Assembly: GCA_964017155.1 (NCBI GenBank)
Contig: OZ024856.1
Location: forward strand, 46,184,610 to 46,248,609
Length of the DNA: 64,000 nucleotides
Reading direction: 5' to 3'
Source: Oasisia sp. SBJ-2009
Taxonomy: Eukaryota > Annelida > Polychaeta > Sabellida > Siboglinidae
This document shows, piece by piece, positions 52,896 through 62,052 of this stretch. The position numbers were made by a program, and so were the translations under genes. Below the pieces are notes generated by a model. That model saw only the letters and a list, made by a program, of their open reading frames with translations. It ran no database searches and was not told where the DNA came from. Each line of letters begins with the position of its first letter. Position 1 is the stretch's first letter.

Positions 52896-53697
52896 ATACT
52901 CTGAGCTGTCAGGTGATACACCAAAAGACGTGAGAGACATCGATGTGTCATACGATGCAACCTGGATGACACGAGGGCACCAGTCACTCTATGGAATCGG
53001 CAGTGTCATCGACTTGATCACCTGCCTTGTGATCGACGATGCACTACTGAGCCTGTACTGCCATGGCTGTTCCACTGTGGGTGATCACATGGCCAAGGAC
53101 AGTGATAAGTACCACGAGGGGAAAAGGGCACGAGTGTAACAAGAACTGTCATGGCACTCCAGGTGCAATGGATGCTACAACTGCAGAGATCCTGTCGCAT
53201 CACTCTGTACAGAGACATGGTTTCCGCTATGTCACAGTCTTGTCAGACGGTGATGCGAAGACGTATGGCCACCTCGTTGACCTCAACGTTTACTGAAACA
53301 ACTGCCCAGTGACGAAGGAAGAATGTGTGAACCATGTCAGAAAGAGGCTTGGCACAGCATTGAGGAAGGTGGCAGGTGAGGGCCGCCAGGAAGGTGGCAG
53401 GTGAGGGCCGCCAGGAAGGTGGGAGGTGAGGGCCACCAGGAAGGTGGCAGGTGAGGGCCGCCAGGAAGGTGGTAGGTGAGGGCCGCCAGGAAGGTGGCAG
53501 GTGAGGGCCACCAGGAAGGTGGCAGGTGAGGGCCGCCAGGAAGGTGTGTCGTCACTGGTGGAAAGGGGCACGGCAAGTTGACACCGGCCACAATCATGAA
53601 GTTGGAGAAGAACTACATCAGAGCGATACGCAGCCACACGAACGATTTGGAAGGGATGAGGAATGCAGTGTTTGCCTCATTCCTTCATGCGTGGTCG
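52885..53697 (+). pseudogene. Mutator-like transposase, second lineage (N)
   Basis: Frame 52885-53139 reads VRDIDVSYDATWMTRGHQSL, YGIGSVIDLITCLVID and LYCHGCSTVGDHMAKDSDKY, the catalytic start of the Mutator domain (D-x-S-Y-D-G/A-T-W). Then GAMDATTAEILSHHSVQRHG, YVTVLSDGDAKTYGHLVDL, EECVNHVRKRLGTALRKV. After a 25-base repeat array the domain resumes as GGKGHGKLTPATIMKLEKNY and MRNAVFASFLHAW. The D-G-T-W glycine is Ala here. Two shifts are visible. It lacks the N-terminal region. Confidence 0.75.
53363..53548 (+). repeat. 25-base tandem repeat, about 7 units
   Basis: Units of GGAAGGTGGCAGGTGAGGGC plus CGCCA with few variants, inserted in the Mutator-type ORF between TALRKV and GGKGHGKL. Since 25 is not a multiple of 3, the frame rotates through the array. 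Each unit contains CAGGTGAG or a close variant, a consensus 5' splice site. Confidence 0.95.
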
Positions 53698-54690
53698 ATT
53701 TCTTGATTCTTCATCCACCGAAATCGTACGCCCGGCAACAATTGGGCGTCCTTCAACATCCAAATCTGCCAGCATCAACGTCGGCCGTGTGCGAAGACGT
53801 GGCAGCAGTGAGCACAAGCATAAATCATGTGCATTTTTGTGCTCCAAACCATGCGATGATGATCTACACCTCGTGCAAACTGATGTTATGGGAAAGCGTT
53901 TCCTGGAGATCAGAGACCAAACGAAAGACGAGAACGTCAGATCTAGCCTATCACTTGTGAAGCAACCAGGCGACGCGTCTGCACATGAACTGTGGTATCA
54001 CAGAGATTGTCTTAGAAATGCTGAGCGACATTGCGACTCTCTGAGATTGTATTTTCCAGGGTTAGATAGTAATATTGGCAAATGTGTCTCAGACATTGAC
54101 ATTATTAATGCAGTGAAGTGTTCGCTTTCAAGTGGTGTCGTGCTGAACAGGAAAGAAATCAGTGAAGACTACATGTCTATGCTCAGTGAAAATGGTGTTA
54201 CGTTGGGGAGCTCCCACTACAAAAAGCACCTAAAACTTCTGATAAAGGAAAATGTTCCAGTTGTGGAATTTGTTAAGCCACATCGGCTCAACGAAAGTGA
54301 GCAAGTAATGAGCAGCAAAGCACTTGCTCAAGCTGTGAATAATGTGGCACATCAGGAATCAGAATAGACACTCAAACATGTCGCTGATGTCGCCAAAGTA
54401 CTTCGAGGTGAACTGTTGAACCATCGTGATATGTGGCATTTCACAGGCAGCATGTATTATGAGAATCCACCTATGGTCGCCTTCTTTCTGCAGCAGTTGT
54501 TGTTCAGTACAAACTCGAAAATGGTGTATGAAAAGAGAGATGAGGCTGTGAACAAAGCTACCAGCATTGTATCACAAATACTTGTGCAAAATGTCAAAAC
54601 AAACGGCAGGTCAAACATAAGCCCAAATCAGATGCGGGGTTTGTGACAAACATCCACACTCCACTTTCAGTAGGTCTTGCACCATGTGTA
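53663..54690 (+). CDS. Uncharacterised transposon protein (Cys-His, then helical)
   Basis: Frame 53663-54367 (234 residues): a C-A-F-L-C-S-K-P-C cluster (residues about 56-64) with H, then MGKRFLEIRDQTKDENVRSS, HELWYHRDCLRNAERHCDSL, and SSGVVLNRKEISEDYMSMLS with GSSHYKKHLKLLIKENVPVV. After a stop at 54367 the same kind of sequence continues as LKHVADVAKVLRGELLNHRD, MVAFFLQQLLF and SIVSQILVQNVKTNG, then TNIHTPLSVGLAPCVHNK in another frame. The block order (C-x-x-C, H/C, D-x-x-Y-H-x-x-C, R-Y/H-L, F-x-x-x-L-I-x-x-x, TPL-x-V/Y-x-G-L) fits a transposon protein common in molluscs and cnidarians, unnamed as far as I know. Confidence 0.45.
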
Positions 54691-54910
54691 CACAACAAAG
54701 TGCCAGGATGAAAATGTTGCCCTGACATCAGTGTGAAAATACTTCTCCTTTGATGTGTGGGCATTAGTGCATCAAACAGTGAACATCCTAAAGGACAAAG
54801 GAAGGTGGTGTTGCGCCGTCTGCAATGACCATTTGGAGACGCAGAACTAGACAGAAACCGTAGAAAGGAGAAAAGCGCGTCTAACAACAGCACTGGACAC
54901 CAACAAAATG
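54691..54910 (+). pseudogene. PHD-like exon unit, copy E (frame intact)
   Basis: It joins the preceding gene at AAAGTGCC. Unlike copies A-D it keeps the extra G in GTGTGGGCATTAG, so FDVWALVHQTVNILKDKGRW followed by CCAVCNDHLET is one frame. It stops at the usual decay point; only 220 bases are present. Confidence 0.6.
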
Positions 54911-54980
54911 GCATTCTTCGCGATTATTACTGTCATCCCAGCAGAATAATTAAAGTCAGTGTTATATTTCAAATGCTTAA

Positions 54981-55619
54981 TTGTATTGCATTGCAGCTGC
55001 TGCAGTCTCCAGCCCAGCTGTTGCAGTCTCCAGCCACTGCGCCAATACTTTGGACCACTCCTCCGAAACACCGGGTCACTCGCCAAAGTCATCTGATCAT
55101 TGCGTCAAGACTTTGGACCACTCCTCCGAAACACCGGGTCACTCGCCAAAGTCATCTGATCATTGCGTCAAGACTTTGGACCACTCCTCCGAAACACCGG
55201 GTCACTCACCAAAGTCATCTGACCACTGCGCCAAGACTTTGGACCACTCCTCCGAAACACCGGGTCACTCGCCAAAGTCATCAACCATTGCGCCAAGACT
55301 TTGGACCACTCCTCCGAAACACCGGGTCACTCGCCAAAGTCATCTGACCACTGCGCCAAGACTTTGGACCACTTCTCCGAAACATCGGGTCACTCACCAA
55401 AGTCATCTGACCACTGCGCCAAGACTTTGGACCACTCCTCCGAAACACCGGGTCACTCGCCAAAGTCATCTGACCATTGCGCCAAGACTGTGGACCACTC
55501 CTCCGAAGCACCGGGTCACTCACCAAAGTCATCTGACCATTGCGCCAAGACTTTGGACCACTTCTCCGAAACACCGGGAACCAGATCATGTGAAGACGAA
55601 TGAGAACCAGAGGTTCTGA
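54981..55619 (+). CDS. ORF over a 63-base tandem repeat array
   Basis: Eight to nine units of 63 bases (55047-55585) encode SETPGHSPKSSDHCAKTLDHS in one frame. One unit is a base or more short near 55283, so the 54981 frame switches to a TPPKHRVTRQSHL reading. A restart at 55301 keeps the Ser/His-rich reading to CEDE and a stop. Several frames stay open because no unit contains a stop. An acceptor-like GCATTGCAG precedes it at about 54994. Whether it is translated, or is an exon of the protease gene that follows, cannot be decided. Confidence 0.35.
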   Translation: MYCIAAAAVSSPAVAVSSHCANTLDHSSETPGHSPKSSDHCVKTLDHSSETPGHSPKSSDHCVKTLDHSSETPGHSPKSSDHCAKTLDHSSETPGHSPKSSTIAPRLWTTPPKHRVTRQSHLTTAPRLWTTSPKHRVTHQSHLTTAPRLWTTPPKHRVTRQSHLTIAPRLWTTPPKHRVTHQSHLTIAPRLWTTSPKHREPDHVKTNENQRF

Positions 55620-55757
55620 TTCGTCTGATTATTAAGAGAAAATGTTTGATTATAGATCTACATCACAAGCAATGTTAAAGTGTTTTGCTTTTTATAAGTT
55701 AAACATATCACACGTTCTGCAAGTGCTGGAGATAAAAGTTGCTTTATTCCATTTCAG

Positions 55758-57448
55758 CTTGATGAGGATGGTTTGGAGATGACATATGAATTTCTGAAGT
55801 CATTGGCCGTAACAAATACGATGAAAGTAATACAAAGCTTTTTGCTGAAAGGAGGCCCATTACTTCCAAAACCTGGTTATACATCAGATGAGAGCCATGG
55901 TCCTGTACCTATGCCAGGGTTTCAAGGACAGCCTGTCAGACTGCACACACCGGCTGACAAGGCGAAGGTACTGCTAAATGTTTTGTGATGAACAGAAATA
56001 CACTATCAATGGATGTATAATTTTGGGGGGAAAAGCATTCATAAAATTATTGGTATAGCGGTAAAATACCACATTGGTATACTTACATGCAGTATAGTGT
56101 AGTGTAGAGCCTTTATTATAACAAAAAAACTTTTATTTTACTTTTTACAAACAGTTACATTTAAGTTACATACATGTTAGACATACTGACTGAAAGCCAT
56201 GTTAGTCTGACATGTAATGCTACCTCCATATGTAATGAAAGCATTGCTCTGCAGGAAAGTGAACTACCCGTGACACCGACCATAAAAGCCCTGTGGGAAC
56301 ATCACAGTTCCTCGCATGCACTGATGTGTAAGGTGAAACTGTCCGGGTTTGACTTCGGCACGGTCAAGCCCAACAATGATGTAGTTGATAATGTAAGTGT
56401 TACTGGGCTGTGCGTGTAAAGTTACGTTATTAACTGTGGTGTAGCAGATTCAGCAAATATGTATATTATGTATGCTGCATAATGTAGAGATGAAAACTAC
56501 AACCATATTGAAGTCACATCTACATTAATACAAATTTCTCCTATGTATTTTGTTTATGGACTCGTGCCTCCCTCAACCTCCCTGAGCAATGTCAGGCAAT
56601 TTGGCTAATAACAAGTACATTGTTTATTATAGGTGATTCTAGCATACATGCGGTTGCTGGTACAACGGAAAAAGGCTAGTGACATCGACAGCCATGTTAT
56701 GAACATGCTACTGCAGTCACCCACTTCAGCATCCTTGCCGAAGGTATATGGACATAATTATAGTATGAAGTACATGATTTGTAGTGCTCTATACAAAATA
56801 CAGCCTCCAATTCTCATTGTTCGGTTTAAAAGGGCAGTGTCTTTTTCTATGTAACAATTCATACTATTTTAGGCGTGACATTGGCTCCACGGGAACACTA
56901 ATATTATTAATCATTCCGATATTTAGGCAATTTTAGTGGAAGTACACAATTTTAAAGAATGAAATAAATCGTTACCTTTCTTTTCTGAAATGTGCCTCTC
57001 TGTGTCATTGGAAATGCAACTGTTTTCTGTTGATATTTTAAATATTTTGTTTGAAAATAAATCAGCTGTATCATTAAATGGAATGTCTCTTTTAAACATA
57101 ATTTAACTGAAATGTGTATTTTTACACAGCAGATCACCGTTACTCAGAATTTCTTAATATGGCAATCTTTTCAGCATGTCTTCAATGTTGAAAGTGTGGT
57201 GTTGGCACCTATCAATACCTCAGGCAGGCACTGGGAATTGTTGGTGAACATTCTACCCTTCAGAAAGGAACATCATTTATGTAAATCCACTGGGGGAGAA
57301 TGCCACACGAATACAAGCAATACTAAAAGCTTGGAAGATCATTGCCAACAGACATGACACTCAAGTACCTCAAGGGACCTGGACGGTCACCTTGCGTCCA
57401 CACACCAGACAGACAGACGGACACACCTGTGGCGTATTCGTAATGGAA
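55758..57448 (+). CDS. Ulp1/SENP-like C48 cysteine protease, four phase-0 exons
   Basis: Exons 55758-55967, 56255-56392, 56633-56743 and 57130-57448 have good AG/GT sites and all join in phase 0. Exon 1 reads LDEDGLEMTYEFLKSLAVTN; exon 2 VKLSGFDFGTVKPNNDVVDN; exon 3 VILAYMRLLVQRKKASDIDS (the W/N-D-x-V-I-x-x-Y-M block of C48 proteases). Exon 4 has VVLAPINTSGRHWELLVNIL (catalytic His in H-W), IIYVNPLGENATRIQAIL (Asn at the acidic position) and TDGHTCGVFVME (catalytic Cys in C-G-V-F). Exon 4 is 319 bases, one more than a multiple of three, and the frame changes near 57262-57275. So there is one inserted base, from decay or from a sequence error. Such proteases remove SUMO/ubiquitin-like tags; in this setting it may be transposon-borne. 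Confidence 0.65.
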
Positions 57449-57657
57449 GTAAGTATATATGTATTTTACATAGAACCATGACAGCTTAACGAGTTTCGGT
57501 TTCTTGATATTTCATTATTTACTTACCTTATTTCATAACACTGACGCACTGTTTGCAATGTCCATTTTTGCAAAGGTTCTGAAAAACAGAAATAGCTTAT
57601 CAAACTGTCATATATTTGTTGTTTGTTACATTACATAATACATTCTGAATGACAAAG

Positions 57658-57732
57658 ACCTGGTGATAGTGGACCCTATCAACACCTTGCGCAGACGGTT
57701 TACAAGGCGTCTGTTGCGTAACACTGACAAAG
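57658..57732 (+). other. Possible further exon of the protease gene
   Basis: LVIVDPINTLRRRFTRRLLR then NTDK, between AATGACAAAG and GGTAAGTG. It is in phase 1 at both ends, which does not join the phase-0 end at 57448, so an intermediate exon or another gene would be needed. 57733-58238 shows nothing else. Confidence 0.2.
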
Positions 57733-58238
57733 GTAAGTGTGCTTGAATAACGATTACGTACAGCTACAATTTCATTCCACATATAAAGTGTGTTCCAAAG
57801 TTCAATTACGTTAAGTACACGGAAAAATTACAATTGCCATGTACAGGTAGTTTGCATGGCCTTCGGTTGCTTTGGACAACAACAGTATGATAGTTATTAC
57901 GCAAAGATGCAGTTACACTGAAATGTAACTTTACCAAAAAATTGATAATCATTGATATCAGGATAGCATTATCTATTGTAAATTTTCTATTTAAGTGACT
58001 ATCATTAACTATTCACAGCTGCATCATGACTACCTTGTGCACTGTATTCACTGATTAAGTGGTTAGTTGCACTGACAAGTGTGTCCTGGGAATGGTGATA
58101 TAGAGTAACAGTGGCGTCTCACTGTGTACACCTTCTTAAACTGTTCCCTGTGATATCAACAACACAGCATTCATGTTACAAGGACTCCCCAGAAGTAATG
58201 TCTTCTGAATGGATGGATACTGTGTACTAAGAACTTAT

Positions 58239-58952
58239 ATTTACCGGCATTGTATCACAAATACTTGTGCAAAATGTCAAAACAAACGGCAGGTCAAACA
58301 TAAGCCCAAATCAGATGCGGGGTTTGTGACAAACATCCACACTCCACTTTCAGTAGGTCTTGCACCATGTGTACACAACAAAGTGCCAGGATGAAAATGT
58401 TGCCCTGACATCAGTGTGAAAATACTTCTCCTTTGATGTGTGGGCATTAGTGCATCAAACAGTCAACATCCTAAAGGACAAAGGAAGGTGGTGTTGTGCC
58501 GTCTGCAGTGACGATTTGGAGACTTCTCCAAGCATATGCAGAACTAGACAGAAACCAGTGAAAGGAGACGAGCGCGTCTAAGACAACAGCACAGGACACC
58601 AACACTTGCACAATATGTACTACAATTCTAACCGTGTTTTTGAATACTAATAATTTATGTTGTCAGCAAACATGTTATTTTATGCACATTTAAATCTTTA
58701 CTTTAAGGATAAACTACATTTAGAACGTGAAAATGTTGTGTTATTTTAACTGAGTTAAATCTACAAAGCTATGCATTTGTAATGTTCTTACTTTTATTCA
58801 TTTGTTACAGATAAGTTTAGTGGCTTAATTATAGCTATTTGTATTTTGAATGTGTAATCCTCTTGCTGCAACTAAATTGTCTCATTTTCATAGCAAAAGT
58901 TTTGTATATACTATCTGTAAGACACCATTACCTCATCAAAACAATAGCTTGC
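58239..58952 (+). pseudogene. PHD-like exon unit, copy F (frame intact)
   Basis: It begins GCATTGTATCACAAATACTT as at 54568 and carries the same piece of the uncharacterised transposon protein (58255-58390) joined to the PHD-like exon with the intact GTGTGGGCATTAG. The 3' region runs to 58952 and is followed by a LINE 5' region, the same neighbours as copy C at 45116. Copies C and F therefore descend from one larger duplicated block. Confidence 0.65.
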
Positions 58953-59153
58953 GAAGTGTTTACTCCTTTGGGCCGACAATCCAACGGACTTACGGCATCA
59001 CTCTGCATCTGCCATTAGTTCCCATATCCCAGAGACTGTGTTTTCTATTTTGGCCACTACACGGTCATGTGACCATGAGTGAGTGACAGTGACCAGCAGT
59101 GTGGTCTTCAGAAGTAAGTACGTTTGACAGGAGGTAGTTTTGACAGAAAGGTG
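58953..59153 (+). repeat. LINE 5' region, second copy, left part
   Basis: It matches 45117-45330 (GGACTTACGGCATCACTCTG; CACTACACGGTCATGTGACC). At 59153 it is interrupted by a 1057-base insertion and continues at 60211. Confidence 0.85.
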
Positions 59154-60210
59154 TCAGCCACCTAGCCTCAGCCTTAGCATATAGCTGCCTTTGGCTGTGT
59201 TTTGCCATACTTAGAATAAAATATTAAATGTCATAATTCATAAATATAATTATGCATGTGTGCATGTATTGGTGCAGCTTTATATTTTGGTAATACTATT
59301 ATGATGAAAAATATAGCATTAAGATTTCAGTAACATAAACACTGAAAAGTAACTGTTGACAGTGAATGGATTCATGCTTATTGATGTTATAGATGCATTA
59401 GTTTTATTTAAAACAAATGTTATGGTCTATCATAAGACTGTAAACAAATTCACTATATACAGTACATATTTATTAAATATTCTCAACTGGTGCATAATTA
59501 ATTTTGTATCTACTGTGTTGTACAGGCAAGCCTGCCAATTTGTATGATAAAACAAATTGTGACTGGGCGCCCACCATTAGCCTTGGCCATGACAAACTCA
59601 AGCCGTCACATGGAGCAACAAGTTTGGCCCGATATGAACGTATTGTTAGTCAAGCTGCAAAGAGATCTCGTCTAGACACAGCCAACACACTACTGTCCAT
59701 GCAGACTTCCTTAGTGGAAGACCAAGCACATGATGTGATACCACCAGTAACCGATGATGTTTCAAAAGAGTGTCAGACTGACATGAGTGGTGATGCACTA
59801 CATGGGAAGGAAGAAGAGATGAGGAGGCTGACGCTAGAGTTGGCATCGGCAAAATTGACCGAGTGCAGCTTAGCTGGCAACGATGATAAGGTGAATTTTC
59901 TTTCCGGCCTGGCAACCCACGACATCTTCATGCAGCTGTACAACTTTGTATCACCCCATCTACACAAGATACACAGATAGTCCCTCAGTAAGTTTCAACA
60001 ATTGTTGATGACACTGATGAAACTCCGCCTGAATGTGTCAAACAAACTGTTGGGCTTCATGATCAATGTAGCACAGTCGACCGCCTCAAGAATCTTCTTG
60101 AATACACTCGACATTCTATATGCCATGGTGCAGCCACTAATCATATGGCCAGGCCGAGATGAATTGAAGAAGACAATGCCGATGGAGTTCAGGCGTCATC
60201 TCGAATCGAA
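59154..60210 (+). pseudogene. Inserted fragment with THAP-type DDE (ISL2EU-like) transposase exon
   Basis: After an acceptor TGTTGTACAG (exon from 59526, phase 1) the frame reads KPANLYDKTNCDWAPTISLG, ARYERIVSQAAKRSRLD, SKECQTDM, EEEMRRLTLELASAKLTECS (coiled coil), KVNFLSGLATHDIFMQLYNF and, in the next frame, KLRLNVSNKLLGFMINVAQS, ASRIFLNTLDILYAMVQPLI and MPMEFRRHLESKV. This is the region before the DDE_4 catalytic core in ISL2EU/Harbinger-like transposases that carry THAP domains. The catalytic core is absent: the fragment ends in the flanking LINE sequence. The insert is bounded by the 18 bases AGTTTTGACAGAAAGGTG (59136-59153 and 60211-60228). Confidence 0.7.
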
Positions 60211-60528
60211 AGTTTTGACAGAAAGGTGAACCATGGCCACTGTGGCAGTGATGCTGGGGTAAGAGGAGTTTTTTCCTTGGTAGGAATGCGTTGGTAGTGT
60301 GGAAAGGAGGAACATTTGTACAGAACCTACAATCACTATATTATCGTCTGTGCCACGCCTACGATCCCGCCACGTTTGAGTACCTACCAGACACAACACT
60401 CTGCACCTGTCCGCGTCGAAGCCAAACAGCGAGCTATGGATGATAATTATGGCAAAAGACAAGCAGATCTTAGATCTGACAAAAAAGTGGAAGTCCTTGA
60501 TGATCTGGAGCAATACTCCAGAAGGAAC
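60211..60528 (+). repeat. LINE 5' region, second copy, right part
   Basis: It continues the match to 45313-45760 through the ORF1 coiled-coil start (EQYSRRN), with an internal deletion of about 120 bases near 60428, and breaks off at AGAAGGAAC. Sequence 60529-60780 shows no feature. Confidence 0.8.
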
Positions 60529-60780
60529 GTTGTAATATGTCATTATAGCATCCTGTGGTTTATGTTGTTGACAGAAGATGTAATCTGTCACATGTTATGT
60601 AAGCCTTATTTGAATAAAAAGTAGTTATTTTAATGTAGTAGGCTGAACAAGCAACGTTTTGAGAATTTTTTATTAGATAAGGCAGGAATAAAAAGAAATT
60701 TACAGCATTAGTATCATCATTTGGAGACTATGTACAGTGTACTCAATTTTCATTATTAAATTATACATCATATTTTATAG

Positions 60781-61005
60781 GGAAAGCAGCTTCACTGTAC
60801 GATGAAACCAATCCAGACTGGGCACCCACTGTTAAGATGGGCCACAACAAATTGACATCTCCAGACTTGCAACAGAAGCGACACAAGAGAGTGGAAAAGC
60901 GGGAAGTGAAGAAACAAGCAAGTGCTGCTGCTCAATCCTTGCTACTATTGCAACATGTGGACGATGGTGCCTCATCAGCAAATCCAGAGGAAGATCTGTC
61001 TGTGG
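60781..61005 (+). CDS. Second THAP/DDE-type (DWAP) exon
   Basis: After an acceptor ATATTTTATAG the frame reads KAASLYDETNPDWAPTVKMG, HNKLTSPDLQQKRHKRVEKR and AQSLLLLQHVDDGASSANPE. It is homologous to the exon at 59526, with the same phase-1 start, but closer to the family consensus (Y-D-E-T-N-P-D-W-A-P). No later exon of this gene is recognisable in the window, and no THAP exon lies close upstream. It could be host-derived or an element remnant. Confidence 0.5.
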
Positions 61006-61301
61006 GTACAAAAACATACATAGACACCAGTTATATCATCATTTAAATGGTGCCATGTGATAGATACTAGTATGTAGTTAATAACACTTTTTGAATTTTT
61101 TTCTTAAATATTTACGGAGAAATTCAATTTTTAAACCTTAAAATTGTTGCATTTTTGTCTATAGGATTTTGTTCCATTTCTTGTGCACAGACTGCAAAAT
61201 GACTGCATAAAATAGGTTGGAAACCAGTAATAACATTGGAACCAACGTCGGCGGCAAAAAACCTGCACCAGTTCTGGGACGCGTTACGCGGACAATGAGC
61301 G

Positions 61302-61318
61302 ATGCTGCCATCTAGCGG
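61302..61318 (-). promoter_or_regulatory. CTCF-like motif 1
   Basis: The minus strand reads CCGCTAGATGGCAGCAT, close to the conserved animal CTCF core (C-x-C-T-A-G-A-T-G-G-C-A). Based on the remembered consensus only. Confidence 0.4.
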
Positions 61319-61369
61319 ACGTTGATATACCTAACAAGGTGCTGTGCCTGTGACAGAACTGACCTTAAT

Positions 61370-61850
61370 TAAGAAGGATTTATATTATAAATACAAGTAA
61401 CACCATTCGGTATTACATTTATAATTGTTAGCACAACACAATAATAAAAGTCTCCAATATTTACGATCGCACGCGCAAACAACAACAAAGCTTGTAAATA
61501 TGGAACAAAGATGGGTAGCAACTTTGTGAATGTCAACGTGGTCTGTCGTTTTCGCGCGCTCTGCCAGTTCGGGACCCGCCTACGTAGTCGTAGGCTACGG
61601 TGCATCGGCTTTTAGTCTCTTAATCAACCGGGAAAGCCTCGAGCTCTTCCAGTTAGCAACCTGGTATTTACGGTAAACACGAGGTGATTGGAACGCGGCA
61701 ACTTACTTATTATTTATTATATCATTTACTTAACTGTCTAGACTTTAGTATATAGACTATAAATAGAATAACGGTCCATAGAATAATGTTACGCCTACCT
61801 GCCATGGCCGATGCCGCATGGCCGACTGGTGATATGCGAATTGTCGCGAC
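61370..61850. repeat. Dispersed repeat, copy 2
   Basis: Counterpart of 29140-29590 in the same orientation, somewhat longer in the middle (a short duplication around CTACGTAGTCGTAGGCTACG). Confidence 0.85.
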
Positions 61851-62005
61851 TGTCGTCCGTATTGTAAATTGAACACAACACATTTGTTTTTGCAACTTTC
61901 ATAGGTTGTCATACACTTATATGGCATCAAAATGTGAATATGCAACTCAGTACAACGTGCTCACAACAACAATCATGGACGCCGAATTCGTTTGTCTCTT
62001 CTATA

Positions 62006-62020
62006 TAGCGCCACCTGGTG
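62006..62020 (-). promoter_or_regulatory. CTCF-like motif 2
   Basis: The minus strand reads CACCAGGTGGCGCTA, matching the AGGTGGCGC core used by both insect and vertebrate CTCF. Confidence 0.45.
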
Positions 62021-62037
62021 AAGTGAATGAAGAGTAG

Positions 62038-62052
62038 TGGCGCCTTCTAGCG
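62038..62052 (-). promoter_or_regulatory. CTCF-like motif 3
   Basis: The minus strand reads CGCTAGAAGGCGCCA, one mismatch from the AG(A/G)(G/T)GGCGC core, same orientation as the other two and 18 bases from motif 2. Confidence 0.35.

Noticed and set aside
53290..53637. Minus-strand Pro-rich repeat ORFs
   Set aside because: Off-strand translations of the 25-base minisatellite inside a plus-strand Mutator-type ORF.
53363..55585. CRISPR-like arrays (25-base and 63-base repeats)
   Set aside because: The repeats are contiguous with no unique spacers, in eukaryotic DNA.
55281..55589. Minus-strand ORF with repeated RRSGPKSWR
   Set aside because: Opposite-strand reading of the 63-base repeat array; no motif or start context.
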